DNA of 64,000 nucleotides. Source: an uncultured Spirochaetaceae bacterium. Its GTDB lineage: Bacteria > Spirochaetota > Spirochaetia > Sphaerochaetales > Sphaerochaetaceae. The stretch lies in the NCBI GenBank assembly GCA_944389025.1, contig CALXKU010000012.1, positions 1 through 64,000 of the forward strand, read 5' to 3'. Each line of letters begins with the position of its first letter. The first letter of the stretch is position 1. This document shows, in pieces, positions 46,946 to 56,847 of the stretch. Position numbers and translations under genes: made by a program. The notes under the pieces were generated by a model. The model had not been told where the DNA came from and did no database searches. It worked only from the letters and a program-made list of their open reading frames with translations.

Positions 46946-49420
46946 GAGCGATTCAAGCACGCTTCTTATTGCGGCACGCCTTACATCATCCCTATTCTGG
47001 TTTATGAGGGAATCGGTATTCTCAAAACTGAACGCAGGGCCGGATACCGCTCTCTGAACCTCGTCTGCTGTATAAGAGCTTACACTCACATCGCTACCGG
47101 CTACCACGTAATCAAGGCGGTTAAGCACTTCAAGAACTATGTTCTCAATCGCGGAAAGCACGTTCTCCTCATAGGAAGAGAGATCTCCATAGCTCTTTGC
47201 ATCTGAGCCTGAGAGGGCGCCTGAGATATCGGAAGCGACACTGTAAATCACTTCGTCATAAACCGTATCACCACTCTTTGAAGAGCTCGCATCAAGAAGA
47301 TTCTTTGCAAAATACGCGCTTGCAGCCTCATTTATGACATCAAAGTTAGCTGCATAGTACTCTTCAACCACATCCTCGATTATGGCATCGAGAACAGGGG
47401 CATTCTCTTCAACATAGAGATCTATTCTTGAATCAATAAGCTCGTTCGCATAAGAGAGATTCTCATCAACATACTCGCTGATTCTCTTGTCCAGCTCGGT
47501 GGTATCAGGATCGGTGACATAGATCGCATTATCCTTAAGCTCGATGTAATCAAGAACATACTGATCGATTATCTCATTAACCCTTCTCTCCGCATACGGT
47601 GTGTTCTCTGTGACATAGCTGACTATTTTGTCATCTATCATGCTCTCGATGTAAGGAGTGTTCTCCTCTGCATAGAGACTGATTCTGCTGTCGATGATAT
47701 CCTCTGCCGCAGGAAGATTCTCATTCACGTATGCATTGATCTCACCGTTTATGATCTCCTTAGCAGCCGGAAGGTTAGCATTGACATACTCGTTGATTCC
47801 GTCTGTTACTGCACTGTCGATGTATCCGATGTTCTCGTCAACGTACTTGTTGATCCTTCCATCGATTATGCCATCGGCATATGGGAGATTCTCCTCGACA
47901 TAGAGGTTAATTCTACTATCGATTATATCCTCTGCCGCAGGAAGATTCTCATTCACGTATGCATTGATCTCACCGTTTATGATCTCCTTAGCAGCCGGAA
48001 GGTTAGCATTGACATACTCGTTGATTCCGTCTGTTACTGCACTGTCGATGTATCCGATGTTCTCGTCAACGTACTTGTTGATCCTTCCATCGATTATGCC
48101 ATCGGCATATGGGAGATTCTCCTCGACATAGAGGTTAATTCTACTATCGATTATATCCTCTGCCGCAGGAAGATTCTCATTCACGTATGTATTGATCTCG
48201 CTGTTTACGAAATCCTTAGCAGCCGGGATGCTGGCATCGACATAAGCGTTGATCCTGCTATCGATGAGATCATTAGCATAAACAAGGTTCTCATTTACAT
48301 AATCATTGATTCTCTTATCGATATCGGAAGTGTCCGGATCCGTGATATATACAGAACCATCCTCAGTTGCTACGAAATCAAGGACATACTGGTCGATGAT
48401 ATCCACAACACGCTCTTCTGCGTATGGGAGGTTCTCTTCAACGAATCTGTTAATTCTTCCATCGATTATGCCATCAGCATATGGGAGATTCTCCTCGACA
48501 TAGAGGTTAATTCTGCTGTCGATGATATCCTCTGCCGCAGGAAGGTTCGCATTCACATACTCGTTGATTCCATCTGTTACTGCACTGTCGATGTATCCGA
48601 TATTCTCATCAACATACTTGTTGATCCTTTCATCGATTATGCCATCGGCATATGGGAGATTCTCCTCGACATAGAGGTTAATTCTGCTGTCGATGATATC
48701 CTCTGCCGCAGGAAGGTTCGCATTCACATACTCGTTGATTCCATCTGTTACTGCGCTATCGATGTATCCGATGTTCTCATCAACATACTTGTTGATCCTT
48801 CCATCGATTATGCCATCGGCATATGGGAGATTCTCTTCAACATAGAGGTTAATTCTGCTATCGATGATGTCATCAGCATAAACAAGATTCTCATTCACAT
48901 ACTTTTCAATCTCAGCCCTCATCGCAGCACGGTCAACACCGGAGGTCGCAGAAATCGTAATGTCGGAGATGGAATTATCAATATATGTGGCGTATTCTGC
49001 TTCCTTCTTAGCAATCTCGCTATCCACATATTCAGCAATCCTACCCTGGACCTCACTATCGGAAAGAAGGCGCTCAAGAATCCTGTCCGCAAGAGCCTCC
49101 TCCACCGCAGGATCAGCTACGAGGGAATCGATATAAGCCTTTGCACTCTCCTCTGCGGAAGATGAGAGGGAAGAGACGAATTCATCATCACTTTCAACCC
49201 TTTCAACTACCTCGCTTATAATTGCCTCATTTTCGGCTCTGGCGCTGGTACTCGTCTCAAGAGGCTGGCTGACGTTAACGAGCTGGGCATCCTGCCTATC
49301 TCTTGCCTCGTCCAATACGGAGCTGTCAAAATCAGGACGAACCTGCCATAAGAGTGCGAATACGAAAATCGCAAGTACAACAGAGAAAGACAGAAGAATG
49401 TATCTTAATTTCTTACCCAT
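46937..49420 (-). CDS. Membrane-anchored protein of 19-residue helical repeats
   Basis: 827 residues. One N-terminal membrane helix (5-25), then about 160 residues of acidic helix, then some 22 units of 19 residues with consensus (R/G/E)INxYVxENLPxAxxIIDx. Units follow a fixed order that repeats (RINLYVEE, RINKYVDE, GINEYVNA). Two similar insertions, IIDQYVLDFVATEDGSVYIT and IIDQYVLDYIELKDNAIYVT, both followed by DPDT, interrupt the array. The protein should be an elongated helical rod in the periplasm or envelope. No known family recognised. It starts 2 bases after the coaE stop. Confidence 0.85.
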   Translation of the reverse strand: MGKKLRYILLSFSVVLAIFVFALLWQVRPDFDSSVLDEARDRQDAQLVNVSQPLETSTSARAENEAIISEVVERVESDDEFVSSLSSSAEESAKAYIDSLVADPAVEEALADRILERLLSDSEVQGRIAEYVDSEIAKKEAEYATYIDNSISDITISATSGVDRAAMRAEIEKYVNENLVYADDIIDSRINLYVEENLPYADGIIDGRINKYVDENIGYIDSAVTDGINEYVNANLPAAEDIIDSRINLYVEENLPYADGIIDERINKYVDENIGYIDSAVTDGINEYVNANLPAAEDIIDSRINLYVEENLPYADGIIDGRINRFVEENLPYAEERVVDIIDQYVLDFVATEDGSVYITDPDTSDIDKRINDYVNENLVYANDLIDSRINAYVDASIPAAKDFVNSEINTYVNENLPAAEDIIDSRINLYVEENLPYADGIIDGRINKYVDENIGYIDSAVTDGINEYVNANLPAAKEIINGEINAYVNENLPAAEDIIDSRINLYVEENLPYADGIIDGRINKYVDENIGYIDSAVTDGINEYVNANLPAAKEIINGEINAYVNENLPAAEDIIDSRISLYAEENTPYIESMIDDKIVSYVTENTPYAERRVNEIIDQYVLDYIELKDNAIYVTDPDTTELDKRISEYVDENLSYANELIDSRIDLYVEENAPVLDAIIEDVVEEYYAANFDVINEAASAYFAKNLLDASSSKSGDTVYDEVIYSVASDISGALSGSDAKSYGDLSSYEENVLSAIENIVLEVLNRLDYVVAGSDVSVSSYTADEVQRAVSGPAFSFENTDSLINQNRDDVRRAAIRSVLESLSD
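47694..48890 (-). repeat. 57-bp tandem repeats with 171- and 228-bp higher-order periods
   Basis: Codon-phased 57-bp units encode the 19-residue repeats. Blocks of about 228 bp (four units) at 47700 and 47928 are nearly identical. Blocks of 171 bp (three units) recur between 48490 and 48880. Such recent block copies are prone to copy-number change. Confidence 0.85.
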
Positions 49421-49422
49421 AA

Positions 49423-50013
49423 TTAACCTCTTGCTAAAATAGTATCACAATAATCTTTGACTTGTCGATAAAGAGTTATTTTATCTCCGTCATTTATAAC
49501 TTTAACAATTTTACCGCTAAAAGTTTCAAAAGTGGAAACAATATCTTCCTGATTTTCCTCTCTTTTCCTGAAATCCTCGATTTTAGTACCGTTTCTTAGC
49601 TCAGCCCTCTTTGCCCTCATAGAAAATGGGGCATCGACGAAAATGATGGCATCGGAAATCTTATCCAGAGAGAGACGGGCAAGGATTGCAGCGTTAATTA
49701 CAACAATGAGGCCTTTCTTCTCCGCCTCACGGGCAAGTCTCTTCGTCTCATTTATCATCCATGGATGGCTTATGGCTTCAAGCTTTTTCAGCTTCAGGGG
49801 GTCAGAAAAGACAATTGAGCCAAGCTTCTTCCTGTCCACTTCCCCATCGCTTAAAATCCCCTCTCCAAACTCGCTAATAAGACTATCTCGATTCGCTCTC
49901 AATGCCTCATGTCCAAGTTTATCCTCATCAATTACATAATATCCGAAAGAGGAGAGTATTGATGCGACCTCATCCTTTCCAGCACAGCTTTTACCCGTAA
50001 GACCTATGATCAT
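49423..50013 (-). CDS. coaE: Dephospho-CoA kinase
   Basis: 196 residues from ATG 50013, one base after the polA stop. Phosphorylates dephospho-CoA in the last step of CoA synthesis. The P-loop is GLTGKSCAGKDEV, an unusual variant of GLTGGIGSGKS. VIDEDKLGHEAL and SHPWM(I)NE are the other family motifs. Same operon as polA. Confidence 0.93.
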   Translation of the reverse strand: MIIGLTGKSCAGKDEVASILSSFGYYVIDEDKLGHEALRANRDSLISEFGEGILSDGEVDRKKLGSIVFSDPLKLKKLEAISHPWMINETKRLAREAEKKGLIVVINAAILARLSLDKISDAIIFVDAPFSMRAKRAELRNGTKIEDFRKREENQEDIVSTFETFSGKIVKVINDGDKITLYRQVKDYCDTILARG

Positions 50014-50014
50014 C

Positions 50015-52882
50015 TCAATGCATATCCCCCCAGCATGAGCCACTCTCGACAGATGCCCTGACAGGCACAGAGAGCTTCGTCGTATTCTCCATCACGTATT
50101 TGACGCTCTTTTTGACATCCTCTGCCTCACTGATTGGACATTCGAATATAAGCTCATCGTGAACCTGGAGGACAAGATATGATCTCTCATGCTCGCCAAG
50201 GGCTATCATGGCGCGCTTCATGATCTCGCTCGCACTACCCTGGATTACAGTGTTGACGGCAACCCGCTCAGCAGCATTCTTCTCTGTCTTGTTCCTGCTG
50301 TTTATCCCCGGGATGGAACGACGGTGATGAAAAAGTGTCTCAACATAGCCTTTTTCCTCCGCACTCTTTACCGTCCTCTCCACGAATCCCTTTATCCCGC
50401 TATACCTCTCGAAATAGAGGTTAATGAATTCCTGTGCGTCCCTGCGCGGTATTGAGAGCTCGTTTGAAAGCCTGAAAGCGGACATACCATACATGATTCC
50501 GAAATTTATCGTCTTCGCAATCTGTCTCTCATCATGGCTGACCTCCTCGACAGATTTGCCGAAAATCAAGCTGGCAGTGTAACGGTGTACGTCTATGCCG
50601 TTGATGAAGGCTTTTCTAAGCTCCTCATCCTCCGCCATATGTGCAAGCATCACAAGCTCAATCTGCGAATAATCGGCACTTATGAAGATGAAGCCGTCAC
50701 GGGGAACGAAAGCGCTTCTTATCAGCCTTCCCTCATCGGTACGTACCGGTATGTTCTGCAGGTTCGGATTACGACTTGAAAGCCTTCCTGTCGCAGTTCC
50801 CGTCTGAAGGAAGCTCGTGTGTATCCTCTCATCCCCTGCCTTGAGTGTCGGAAGTACGTCGATGTATGTGCTTTTAAGCTTGGAGAGCATCCTGTAATCG
50901 AGGATTTTCTCTACGATCTCCCCTCCTCCGTTTCTTTTCAGCATCTCAAGAGTCGCACTGTCGGTAGAGTAGCCTCGCTGGGTCTTCTTTCCTGCCTCAA
51001 GTCCCATCTCCTGGAATAGCACCTTGGCAAGCTGCTGGGTGCTGTTAAGATTGAATTCATGTCCGGCAAGCTCATAAATTCTCTTTTCAAGTACGCTCAC
51101 CTTGCCATCGGTTGCCCTTTTAAGCTCCTCCATCCTGGCATCGGAGATAGCTATACCTTTTCTTTCCATACCTGCAAGAACTCTGATAAGAGGCAGCTCT
51201 ATCTCACAAAAGGTTTGAAGCATTCCGTTTTCCATGAGGCGTTTAAGAAGTATGAAATAAAGCCTTAGCGTGATATCCGCATCTTCGGCAGAGTAACGTG
51301 TCGCACTCTCCGTATCGATATCACTGAACGTCTTGCCTTTCTCAACAACGCTTTCAAACTCGACCATCTCATAAGAGAGGAATCTACGTGCCAGGGCTTC
51401 AAGATTGAACTGCGCCTGATTCGACTCAACCATCCAGGCTGCTATCATCGTATCGAATTCGATTTTTGAGATGTCACAACCAAGATTCCAGAGAATCTTC
51501 AGGTCGTATTTGATATTCTGCCCGACAGTGCGTATCTTCCCGCTTCCAAAGTACCTGTCAAACAGATCTTTGACATCCTCTTTTCTCAGATGCTCGCCAT
51601 CTTTCGCTAAAAGCGGACAGTAGTATGCCTTTTTGAGCTCATATGAGAAGGAGAAGCCAACGATGGAGGCATCCTCCTCAAAACCGGTTGTCTCGGTATC
51701 GAACGCCATTATACCATCATGAAATTCAACGCATTCCTTGAATTTGCGCTCGATTACAGAGATATCCGTAAGACACTCATATGCCCCCTCTCCCTGATAG
51801 AATAGTTCATCGGGCCTTATTGATACCTCACTCTCTGCATCAGAGGTTTCAACTTGCACCTTATCATCAGCATCCTCCGCCTTTCCGAGCTTTCTGATGA
51901 GACTCTTCAATTGAAAGGACATGAAATCCGCTCTCGCGTTCTCTTTTTTTACGTTCGCCACACTAAGGCTTTCTATATCGAAATCATTACCGAGCGCATC
52001 AAAAGAGAGTGTTACCAGTTTCTTCGAAAGCTCGGCGCTCTCCCTTCCCTCGATGAGCTTCTTTCTCGTGGCTCCGGAGATCCTGTCAATGTTCCTGTAT
52101 ATCCCATCGAGGCTGACATACTCCTCAAGAAGCTTGATAGCACCTTTTTCACCTATTCCCTTGACTCCGGGAACATTGTCTGATGAATCTCCGAGCAGCG
52201 AAAGGTAATCTATGATCTGTCCCGGGTGGACAGAGAAGTCATCAAAAACCTCCCTCTCTGTATAAAATGAGTAACTACTCTCGCCTTTCTTAGGGGGACG
52301 GAGGGCCGAAACTGACGGGCCTACAAGCTGGAGAAGATCCTTATCCCCTGTGACCATAACGGTCCTTATGCCACGCTCTCCGGCAATACGTGAAAGGCTC
52401 GCTATCACATCATCGGCCTCATAGCCCGGCTTTGAAAGCACTTTGATACCCATCTTTGAAAGGGTATCCCTTATGAGTGGGACCTCCGCATGAAGATCCT
52501 CAGGAGCTTTCATCCTTGTCGCCTTGTACTCCGGATACATGATATGACGGAACGTCGGGGCATTCTCATCCATCGTGACCGTAAGGTAATCCATCCTGTA
52601 CTGCGATAGAAGGGAGAGCAGGGTGTTGAAAAAACCGTAGTAGGCGCTTATGTTGTTGCCGTTACGGTCCGTGAGGGGACGGGAGATGAATGCGAAATAC
52701 GAGCGGTAGATCAGCGAGTATCCGTCTATGACATAGAGCACGCGGTCATAACTTCTTTCATCCTTCTCCGCCTTTCTTCTCCTCTCCTCCTCGATTTTAA
52801 CATCTATCTTCTCTTTCTCAGCCTTTTTCTCCTCTGCCAGCATCTCCTGATCAAGATCATCCGGCGAAAACAGGTCACTCAT
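50015..52882 (-). CDS. polA: DNA polymerase I
   Basis: 955 residues. A charged N-terminal extension (about 45 residues, rich in Glu and Lys) precedes the 5'-nuclease domain (VLYVIDGYSLIYRSYFAF). The 3'-5' exonuclease keeps its metal residues (FDTETTGF, NIKYDLKIL, YSAEDADI), so proofreading should be active. Polymerase motifs A (DYSQIELVMLAHMAED), B (RQIAKTINFGIMYGMSAF) and C (LQVHDELIFE) are intact. Involved in Okazaki fragment processing and repair. Confidence 0.97.
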   Translation of the reverse strand: MSDLFSPDDLDQEMLAEEKKAEKEKIDVKIEEERRRKAEKDERSYDRVLYVIDGYSLIYRSYFAFISRPLTDRNGNNISAYYGFFNTLLSLLSQYRMDYLTVTMDENAPTFRHIMYPEYKATRMKAPEDLHAEVPLIRDTLSKMGIKVLSKPGYEADDVIASLSRIAGERGIRTVMVTGDKDLLQLVGPSVSALRPPKKGESSYSFYTEREVFDDFSVHPGQIIDYLSLLGDSSDNVPGVKGIGEKGAIKLLEEYVSLDGIYRNIDRISGATRKKLIEGRESAELSKKLVTLSFDALGNDFDIESLSVANVKKENARADFMSFQLKSLIRKLGKAEDADDKVQVETSDAESEVSIRPDELFYQGEGAYECLTDISVIERKFKECVEFHDGIMAFDTETTGFEEDASIVGFSFSYELKKAYYCPLLAKDGEHLRKEDVKDLFDRYFGSGKIRTVGQNIKYDLKILWNLGCDISKIEFDTMIAAWMVESNQAQFNLEALARRFLSYEMVEFESVVEKGKTFSDIDTESATRYSAEDADITLRLYFILLKRLMENGMLQTFCEIELPLIRVLAGMERKGIAISDARMEELKRATDGKVSVLEKRIYELAGHEFNLNSTQQLAKVLFQEMGLEAGKKTQRGYSTDSATLEMLKRNGGGEIVEKILDYRMLSKLKSTYIDVLPTLKAGDERIHTSFLQTGTATGRLSSRNPNLQNIPVRTDEGRLIRSAFVPRDGFIFISADYSQIELVMLAHMAEDEELRKAFINGIDVHRYTASLIFGKSVEEVSHDERQIAKTINFGIMYGMSAFRLSNELSIPRRDAQEFINLYFERYSGIKGFVERTVKSAEEKGYVETLFHHRRSIPGINSRNKTEKNAAERVAVNTVIQGSASEIMKRAMIALGEHERSYLVLQVHDELIFECPISEAEDVKKSVKYVMENTTKLSVPVRASVESGSCWGDMH

Positions 52883-53699
52883 CCTCTACCTCCAGAACCA
52901 AGTTGTCATAGCTGCTCTGACAGAGCGGCGCATAACGCCTGTTTATCTCCTCATATGAGGTCTCATGGCTTATATGCGTGAAATAGCATCTTCGGCAACC
53001 GCACCTCACTGCAATCTCTCTTGCTTCTAAGAAAGTGAAATGCGTCGGGTGTCTGCGCTCCCTCAGTGCCCCAATTATGAGGGTATCCACCCCTTTTATA
53101 GCCTCAAGGCTCTCATCGCTCATTGATGAGACATCGGTAAGGTAGGCAAGTTTTCCAATCCTGTAGCCGAATATCTCCATCATGCCGTGCATGAGGGGAA
53201 TCGCCTTGATACTCAGGCTCCCTATTCTGAACTCCTCAAAAGGAGCAACGATGTTCGCCTTTAAAAGCGGAAGGCCGTAATTGTGCTTTCTCAGCTCAAT
53301 AATCGCCTCTTCCTCCTTTCTGTCGGCAGTCTCATGAGGCCAGTCGTGAGAGGTGAAGGCATAATCGAACACCTTTGAAATATGCTCAAGTGTTTTTCCG
53401 CTTCCATAAAGGGGCAGACTGCCATCGTGAGTGAACACCCTCAAATCATCAAGCCCCATTATGTGATCCGAATGGGAGTGCGTATAAAGCACCGCATCAA
53501 GATGGCTAAGTCCGGAGCGAAGCGCGGCAAGACGGAACTCGTAACCGGTGTCGATGACTATCACAGTTCCACGGCTCTCAACCATGATCGAAGAGCGGTA
53601 ACGCTTATCGTGAGAATCAGTACTCCGGCATACAGGACAGGAGCATGCGATTACGGGTATGCCATGGCTCGTACCGGTTCCAAGGAACGTGATTCTCAA
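52875..53699 (-). CDS. MBL-fold metal-dependent hydrolase (PhnP-like)
   Basis: 274 residues. FLGTGTSHGIPVIACSCPVC at the N-terminus, zinc motif HSHSDHIMGLDDL near residue 75, and later YLTDVSS and the FTHISHETSYEE segment. Resembles PhnP-type phosphodiesterases that act on cyclic phosphates or small RNAs. The extra Cys pairs (CSCPVC, CGCRRC) are typical. Overlaps polA by 8 bases, suggesting co-transcription. Confidence 0.88.
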   Translation of the reverse strand: MRITFLGTGTSHGIPVIACSCPVCRSTDSHDKRYRSSIMVESRGTVIVIDTGYEFRLAALRSGLSHLDAVLYTHSHSDHIMGLDDLRVFTHDGSLPLYGSGKTLEHISKVFDYAFTSHDWPHETADRKEEEAIIELRKHNYGLPLLKANIVAPFEEFRIGSLSIKAIPLMHGMMEIFGYRIGKLAYLTDVSSMSDESLEAIKGVDTLIIGALRERRHPTHFTFLEAREIAVRCGCRRCYFTHISHETSYEEINRRYAPLCQSSYDNLVLEVEDE

Positions 53700-54211
53700 T
53701 TCACCCCTCCGACAAGAAACGAGAGAATCGTACGCATCTCCTCAGACTCCCTGCCATTTAAAAATGCTGTGAGATTGCTTCGTGAGAAAACGGATGAGAC
53801 ATCTATTCCGTTCTCACTTATATACTCAGCGGCAAGATTCAGGGATTCGGTGATCCCGTCACTCTCAAGAAGGGATGGGAAGTTATCAATCTTTCTTGAA
53901 ATGACCTCCACAACCCCCGGCTCATGAAGGACCTCATCCAGCTCGCCGGCATCCTCTGAAAGGATAGCCTCCCCATCATTCTCAGCCTCCATGGTTACCG
54001 GCTCTGCATTCTCGGTCAGAGTCTCCTTTTTCTGACCTTCAAGAAAGGAAGAGGAGAATGTCTCAACCGGATTCTCCTTGCTCAGCCGATATGATATCCC
54101 GAAAAGATCCTCGGATACCGAAGGGGCCACGAAATAAAGGGCGAAGAATACGAGTGACGTTATGACTATGACAGCTAATGTCGAAATTATTATCCTCAGT
54201 GTTTCATGCAT
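53696..54211 (-). CDS. Single-pass membrane protein of unknown function
   Basis: 171 residues from ATG 54211, with one hydrophobic helix (about 5-28) followed by an acidic Glu/Ser-rich region and a helical C-terminus (GIDVSSVFSRSNLTAFLNGR). The longer frame from 54262 adds 17 residues without a ribosome site. Overlaps the MBL hydrolase by 4 bases. No family recognised. Confidence 0.72.
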   Translation of the reverse strand: MHETLRIIISTLAVIVITSLVFFALYFVAPSVSEDLFGISYRLSKENPVETFSSSFLEGQKKETLTENAEPVTMEAENDGEAILSEDAGELDEVLHEPGVVEVISRKIDNFPSLLESDGITESLNLAAEYISENGIDVSSVFSRSNLTAFLNGRESEEMRTILSFLVGGVN

Positions 54212-54284
54212 GGCTCTATCATAAGACAAAAAGTATTTAAGAAAAAGCGAAAAGAGGCACATCCGATAAGATATGCCCCTAAGT

Positions 54285-54842
54285 TCAGATAAGCGAGAAC
54301 AGGAACCCCAGACTGAACGTACTGTTGCCTATGTCTGGGAGAAAGGAGCCGGAATCGAAACTACCCTGAGCCGGCATCAGCCAGTTCAGTGTGATTTCAA
54401 AGGCGTTTACAAGTATGCCAAGATTGAGCTTATAAAGCATCCTGGATGAAGAGAGGACGGATGAAAAACCGTCTATATCCTCTCCCCCTATGCTCCAATG
54501 CCCGTCATATGACTCGAACGGCATCGATATTCCAGCCCCCGCTCCAAGTCTCACAACATCGAAGAGCTTTGCTTGCAGGGCAAGGGTGGCCTGGGTATCA
54601 GCTCTTACATAGCCCTCGGAGAATGAGAACTCAGGAACAAGATCCAGCTGAAGAAAGAATATGTTTGCCCTCAGCTCAGGTGAGAAGCGGAAATTGCGTA
54701 AAGCGAAATAATCGGCATCCCCGCTCTTAATCTCATCATAAGGTATTCCATAGCCAACATTGACTCCGAGCTGAAGAGCGTCGGCAAAAATGGAAAACGG
54801 TACTGCAAGGACTAACAGAAGGACAATCAGTTTTCTTCTCAT
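54285..54842 (-). CDS. Outer-membrane beta-barrel-like protein
   Basis: 185 residues with a clear signal peptide (MRRKLIVLLLVLAVPFSIFA) and alternating amphipathic strands (VNVGYGIPYDEIKSGDADYF, LDLVPEFSFSEGYVRADTQA), ending FLFSLI. It starts 3 bases after the nadE stop. Function unknown; the eight-strand size suggests a small barrel. Confidence 0.72.
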   Translation of the reverse strand: MRRKLIVLLLVLAVPFSIFADALQLGVNVGYGIPYDEIKSGDADYFALRNFRFSPELRANIFFLQLDLVPEFSFSEGYVRADTQATLALQAKLFDVVRLGAGAGISMPFESYDGHWSIGGEDIDGFSSVLSSSRMLYKLNLGILVNAFEITLNWLMPAQGSFDSGSFLPDIGNSTFSLGFLFSLI

Positions 54843-54845
54843 AAT

Positions 54846-56747
54846 TCACTCCTTTTTTTCACGAACACTATACAAATCCTCAAGAAATGCCTTTGAGGAG
54901 GCATCGCTCGGCATTCTCCAGTCCCCTCGGGGGCTGAAAGTTACGCTTCCGACCTTCGGACCGTCAGGCAGACAGCTACGTTTGAACTGCTGGCTGAAAA
55001 AGCGCTTTATGAAAGTCTCAAGCCATTTGAAAATCACATCGTCGCTATAAGATCCACGGAAAGCGATAATGGCAAGGCGGTATATCTTGGATGGAGGGAA
55101 GCCGAAACGTACGAAATAATAAAGGAAGAAATCGTGAAGCTCATAAGGTCCCACTATATCCTCTGTGACCTGGCTTATTACCCCATCCTTTGGAGGAATG
55201 AGCTCCGGAGAGACCGGAGTTGAGAGTATATCCTTTAAGACATCCGATTCCGCACCACCAAGATCCGCAACATAGGAGACTATGTGGCGAACAAGGGTTT
55301 TCGGAATTGAGGCGTTAACGGCGTAGTTGCTCATATGGTCCCCGTTATAGGTCGCCCATCCGAGCGCGAGCTCCGATAGATCCCCCGTTCCGACAACGAG
55401 TCCACCTACCTGATTTGCCTTATCCATTAAAACCTGCGTGCGCTCCCGGGCTTGGGCGTTCTCATATGTCACGCTGAGGTCCGTACTTGCCTGCCCTATG
55501 TCCTTGAAATGCTGGAGGACGCTGGAGCGGATGTCTATCTGTTCAAAAGATACACCAAGGGCATCCGCGAGACGCTCGGCATTGCTCTTGGTCCTCTTTG
55601 TCGTACCGAAGCATGGCATCGTTATGGCAAGAACATCACTCCTTGGGCGGCCTAGCATATCCATGGCACGGACTGAGACAAGGAGTGCAAGAGTGCTGTC
55701 AAGGCCACCTGAGAGTCCGATTACGAGCTTTGAGGAATTTGTATGCTCCACCCTCTTTTTAAGCCCAAGGGCCTGAAGGGTCAGGATCTTCTCGCACCGT
55801 GAGGCCTTCTCATCCTCCTTTGAAGGGACGAAAGGATAGGCATCAATATGCCGGGTCAGCACCATCTCCCGCTTTTTAAACGAGATGTCGACAGTCACAT
55901 AGGAGGGATCGTATGAGAGGCGGAAGGTATTTTCTCTTCTTCTCTCCTCATCAAGCCTGTCAACATCTATCTCACTGATCGTAAGACTGCCCGTGGAGAA
56001 ATTGCTCTCGTTCAGAAGACTGCCGTTCTCTGCAATGATGTTCGCCCCGGTAAAGACCATGTCGGTCGTACTCTCCCCCTCCGCGGCATCGGCATAGACA
56101 TAACCGGAGATGAGTTTTGCTGACTGCATCAGCACGAGGTTTCTCCTATACTCCTCTTTTCCTATCACCTCATCGCTGGCGCTGAGATTCACAATTATGT
56201 TTGCGCCGTTCTCAGCGTGTGATAGGGATGGGGAGCGTGCAACCCAGAGATCCTCGCAGATCTCTGCCGCAATTGCTATATTGCCACAGCGGTGTATTAT
56301 CTTGTTACCAAACGGGACCGAAGATGCGACATATGAAACATTCTCAGGAGATGGATAGAACCATCTGTCCTCCTGGAACTCGCTGTATGCAGGAAGATTC
56401 GTCTTTGCTGTGAAACTCAGTATGCGACCCGACTGTATGGCAGCTGCGGTGTTATAGAGCTTGCCATTATGCATCAGTGGAAAACCCACGAAAGAGAGTA
56501 TGTCATGACCGTTTGTGGAATTGGCAAATTCCTCAAGGGCATCGACTGCCTTTTTTATCAGAGTCTCCTGCAAGAAGAGATCCTGACACGTATACCCCGT
56601 TATTGAAAGCTCAGGATACACCAGCACATTAACACCGTATGATGCTGCAAGCCTGAACAGTTCTATCATTTTCCCGACATTGTAGGCGGGATCTCCGACT
56701 CTTAATTTCGGGCTTGCCGCTCCGACCTTAATAAATCCATCACGCAT
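54846..56747 (-). CDS. nadE: Glutamine-dependent NAD+ synthetase
   Basis: 633 residues, a fused amidase-synthetase. The nitrilase-type glutaminase triad is E46 (VYPELSITGY), K115 (TAKTNLP) and C164 (AAEICEDLW). The synthetase domain carries the PP-loop VIGLSGGLDSTLALLV near residue 340 and TGDLSELALGWATYNGD. Makes NAD+ from nicotinic acid adenine dinucleotide using glutamine. First gene of the operon running to the repeat protein. Confidence 0.97.
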   Translation of the reverse strand: MRDGFIKVGAASPKLRVGDPAYNVGKMIELFRLAASYGVNVLVYPELSITGYTCQDLFLQETLIKKAVDALEEFANSTNGHDILSFVGFPLMHNGKLYNTAAAIQSGRILSFTAKTNLPAYSEFQEDRWFYPSPENVSYVASSVPFGNKIIHRCGNIAIAAEICEDLWVARSPSLSHAENGANIIVNLSASDEVIGKEEYRRNLVLMQSAKLISGYVYADAAEGESTTDMVFTGANIIAENGSLLNESNFSTGSLTISEIDVDRLDEERRRENTFRLSYDPSYVTVDISFKKREMVLTRHIDAYPFVPSKEDEKASRCEKILTLQALGLKKRVEHTNSSKLVIGLSGGLDSTLALLVSVRAMDMLGRPRSDVLAITMPCFGTTKRTKSNAERLADALGVSFEQIDIRSSVLQHFKDIGQASTDLSVTYENAQARERTQVLMDKANQVGGLVVGTGDLSELALGWATYNGDHMSNYAVNASIPKTLVRHIVSYVADLGGAESDVLKDILSTPVSPELIPPKDGVISQVTEDIVGPYELHDFFLYYFVRFGFPPSKIYRLAIIAFRGSYSDDVIFKWLETFIKRFFSQQFKRSCLPDGPKVGSVTFSPRGDWRMPSDASSKAFLEDLYSVREKKE

Positions 56748-56823
56748 AGAAACAGTATAATAGCAGAAAAGGTGGAAATGTCATATAAAAAAGAATTCCA
56801 CCTAAGAGTAAAGCTCATGTTAT

Positions 56824-56843
56824 TATAATGTGTATGAGGAGGA
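56824..56843 (+). promoter_or_regulatory. -10 box and ribosome site of the GH2-like gene
   Basis: TATAAT at 56824-56829 and GAGGAGG about 6 bases before the ATG at 56848. The latter places the start 6 codons after the first ATG (56830). No good -35 is visible. Confidence 0.55.
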
Positions 56844-56847
56844 ACGG

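Noticed and set aside
46937-49420. 57-bp tandem repeats as a CRISPR array
   Set aside because: The repeats are codon-phased inside an open frame, have no spacers, and are not flanked by cas genes.
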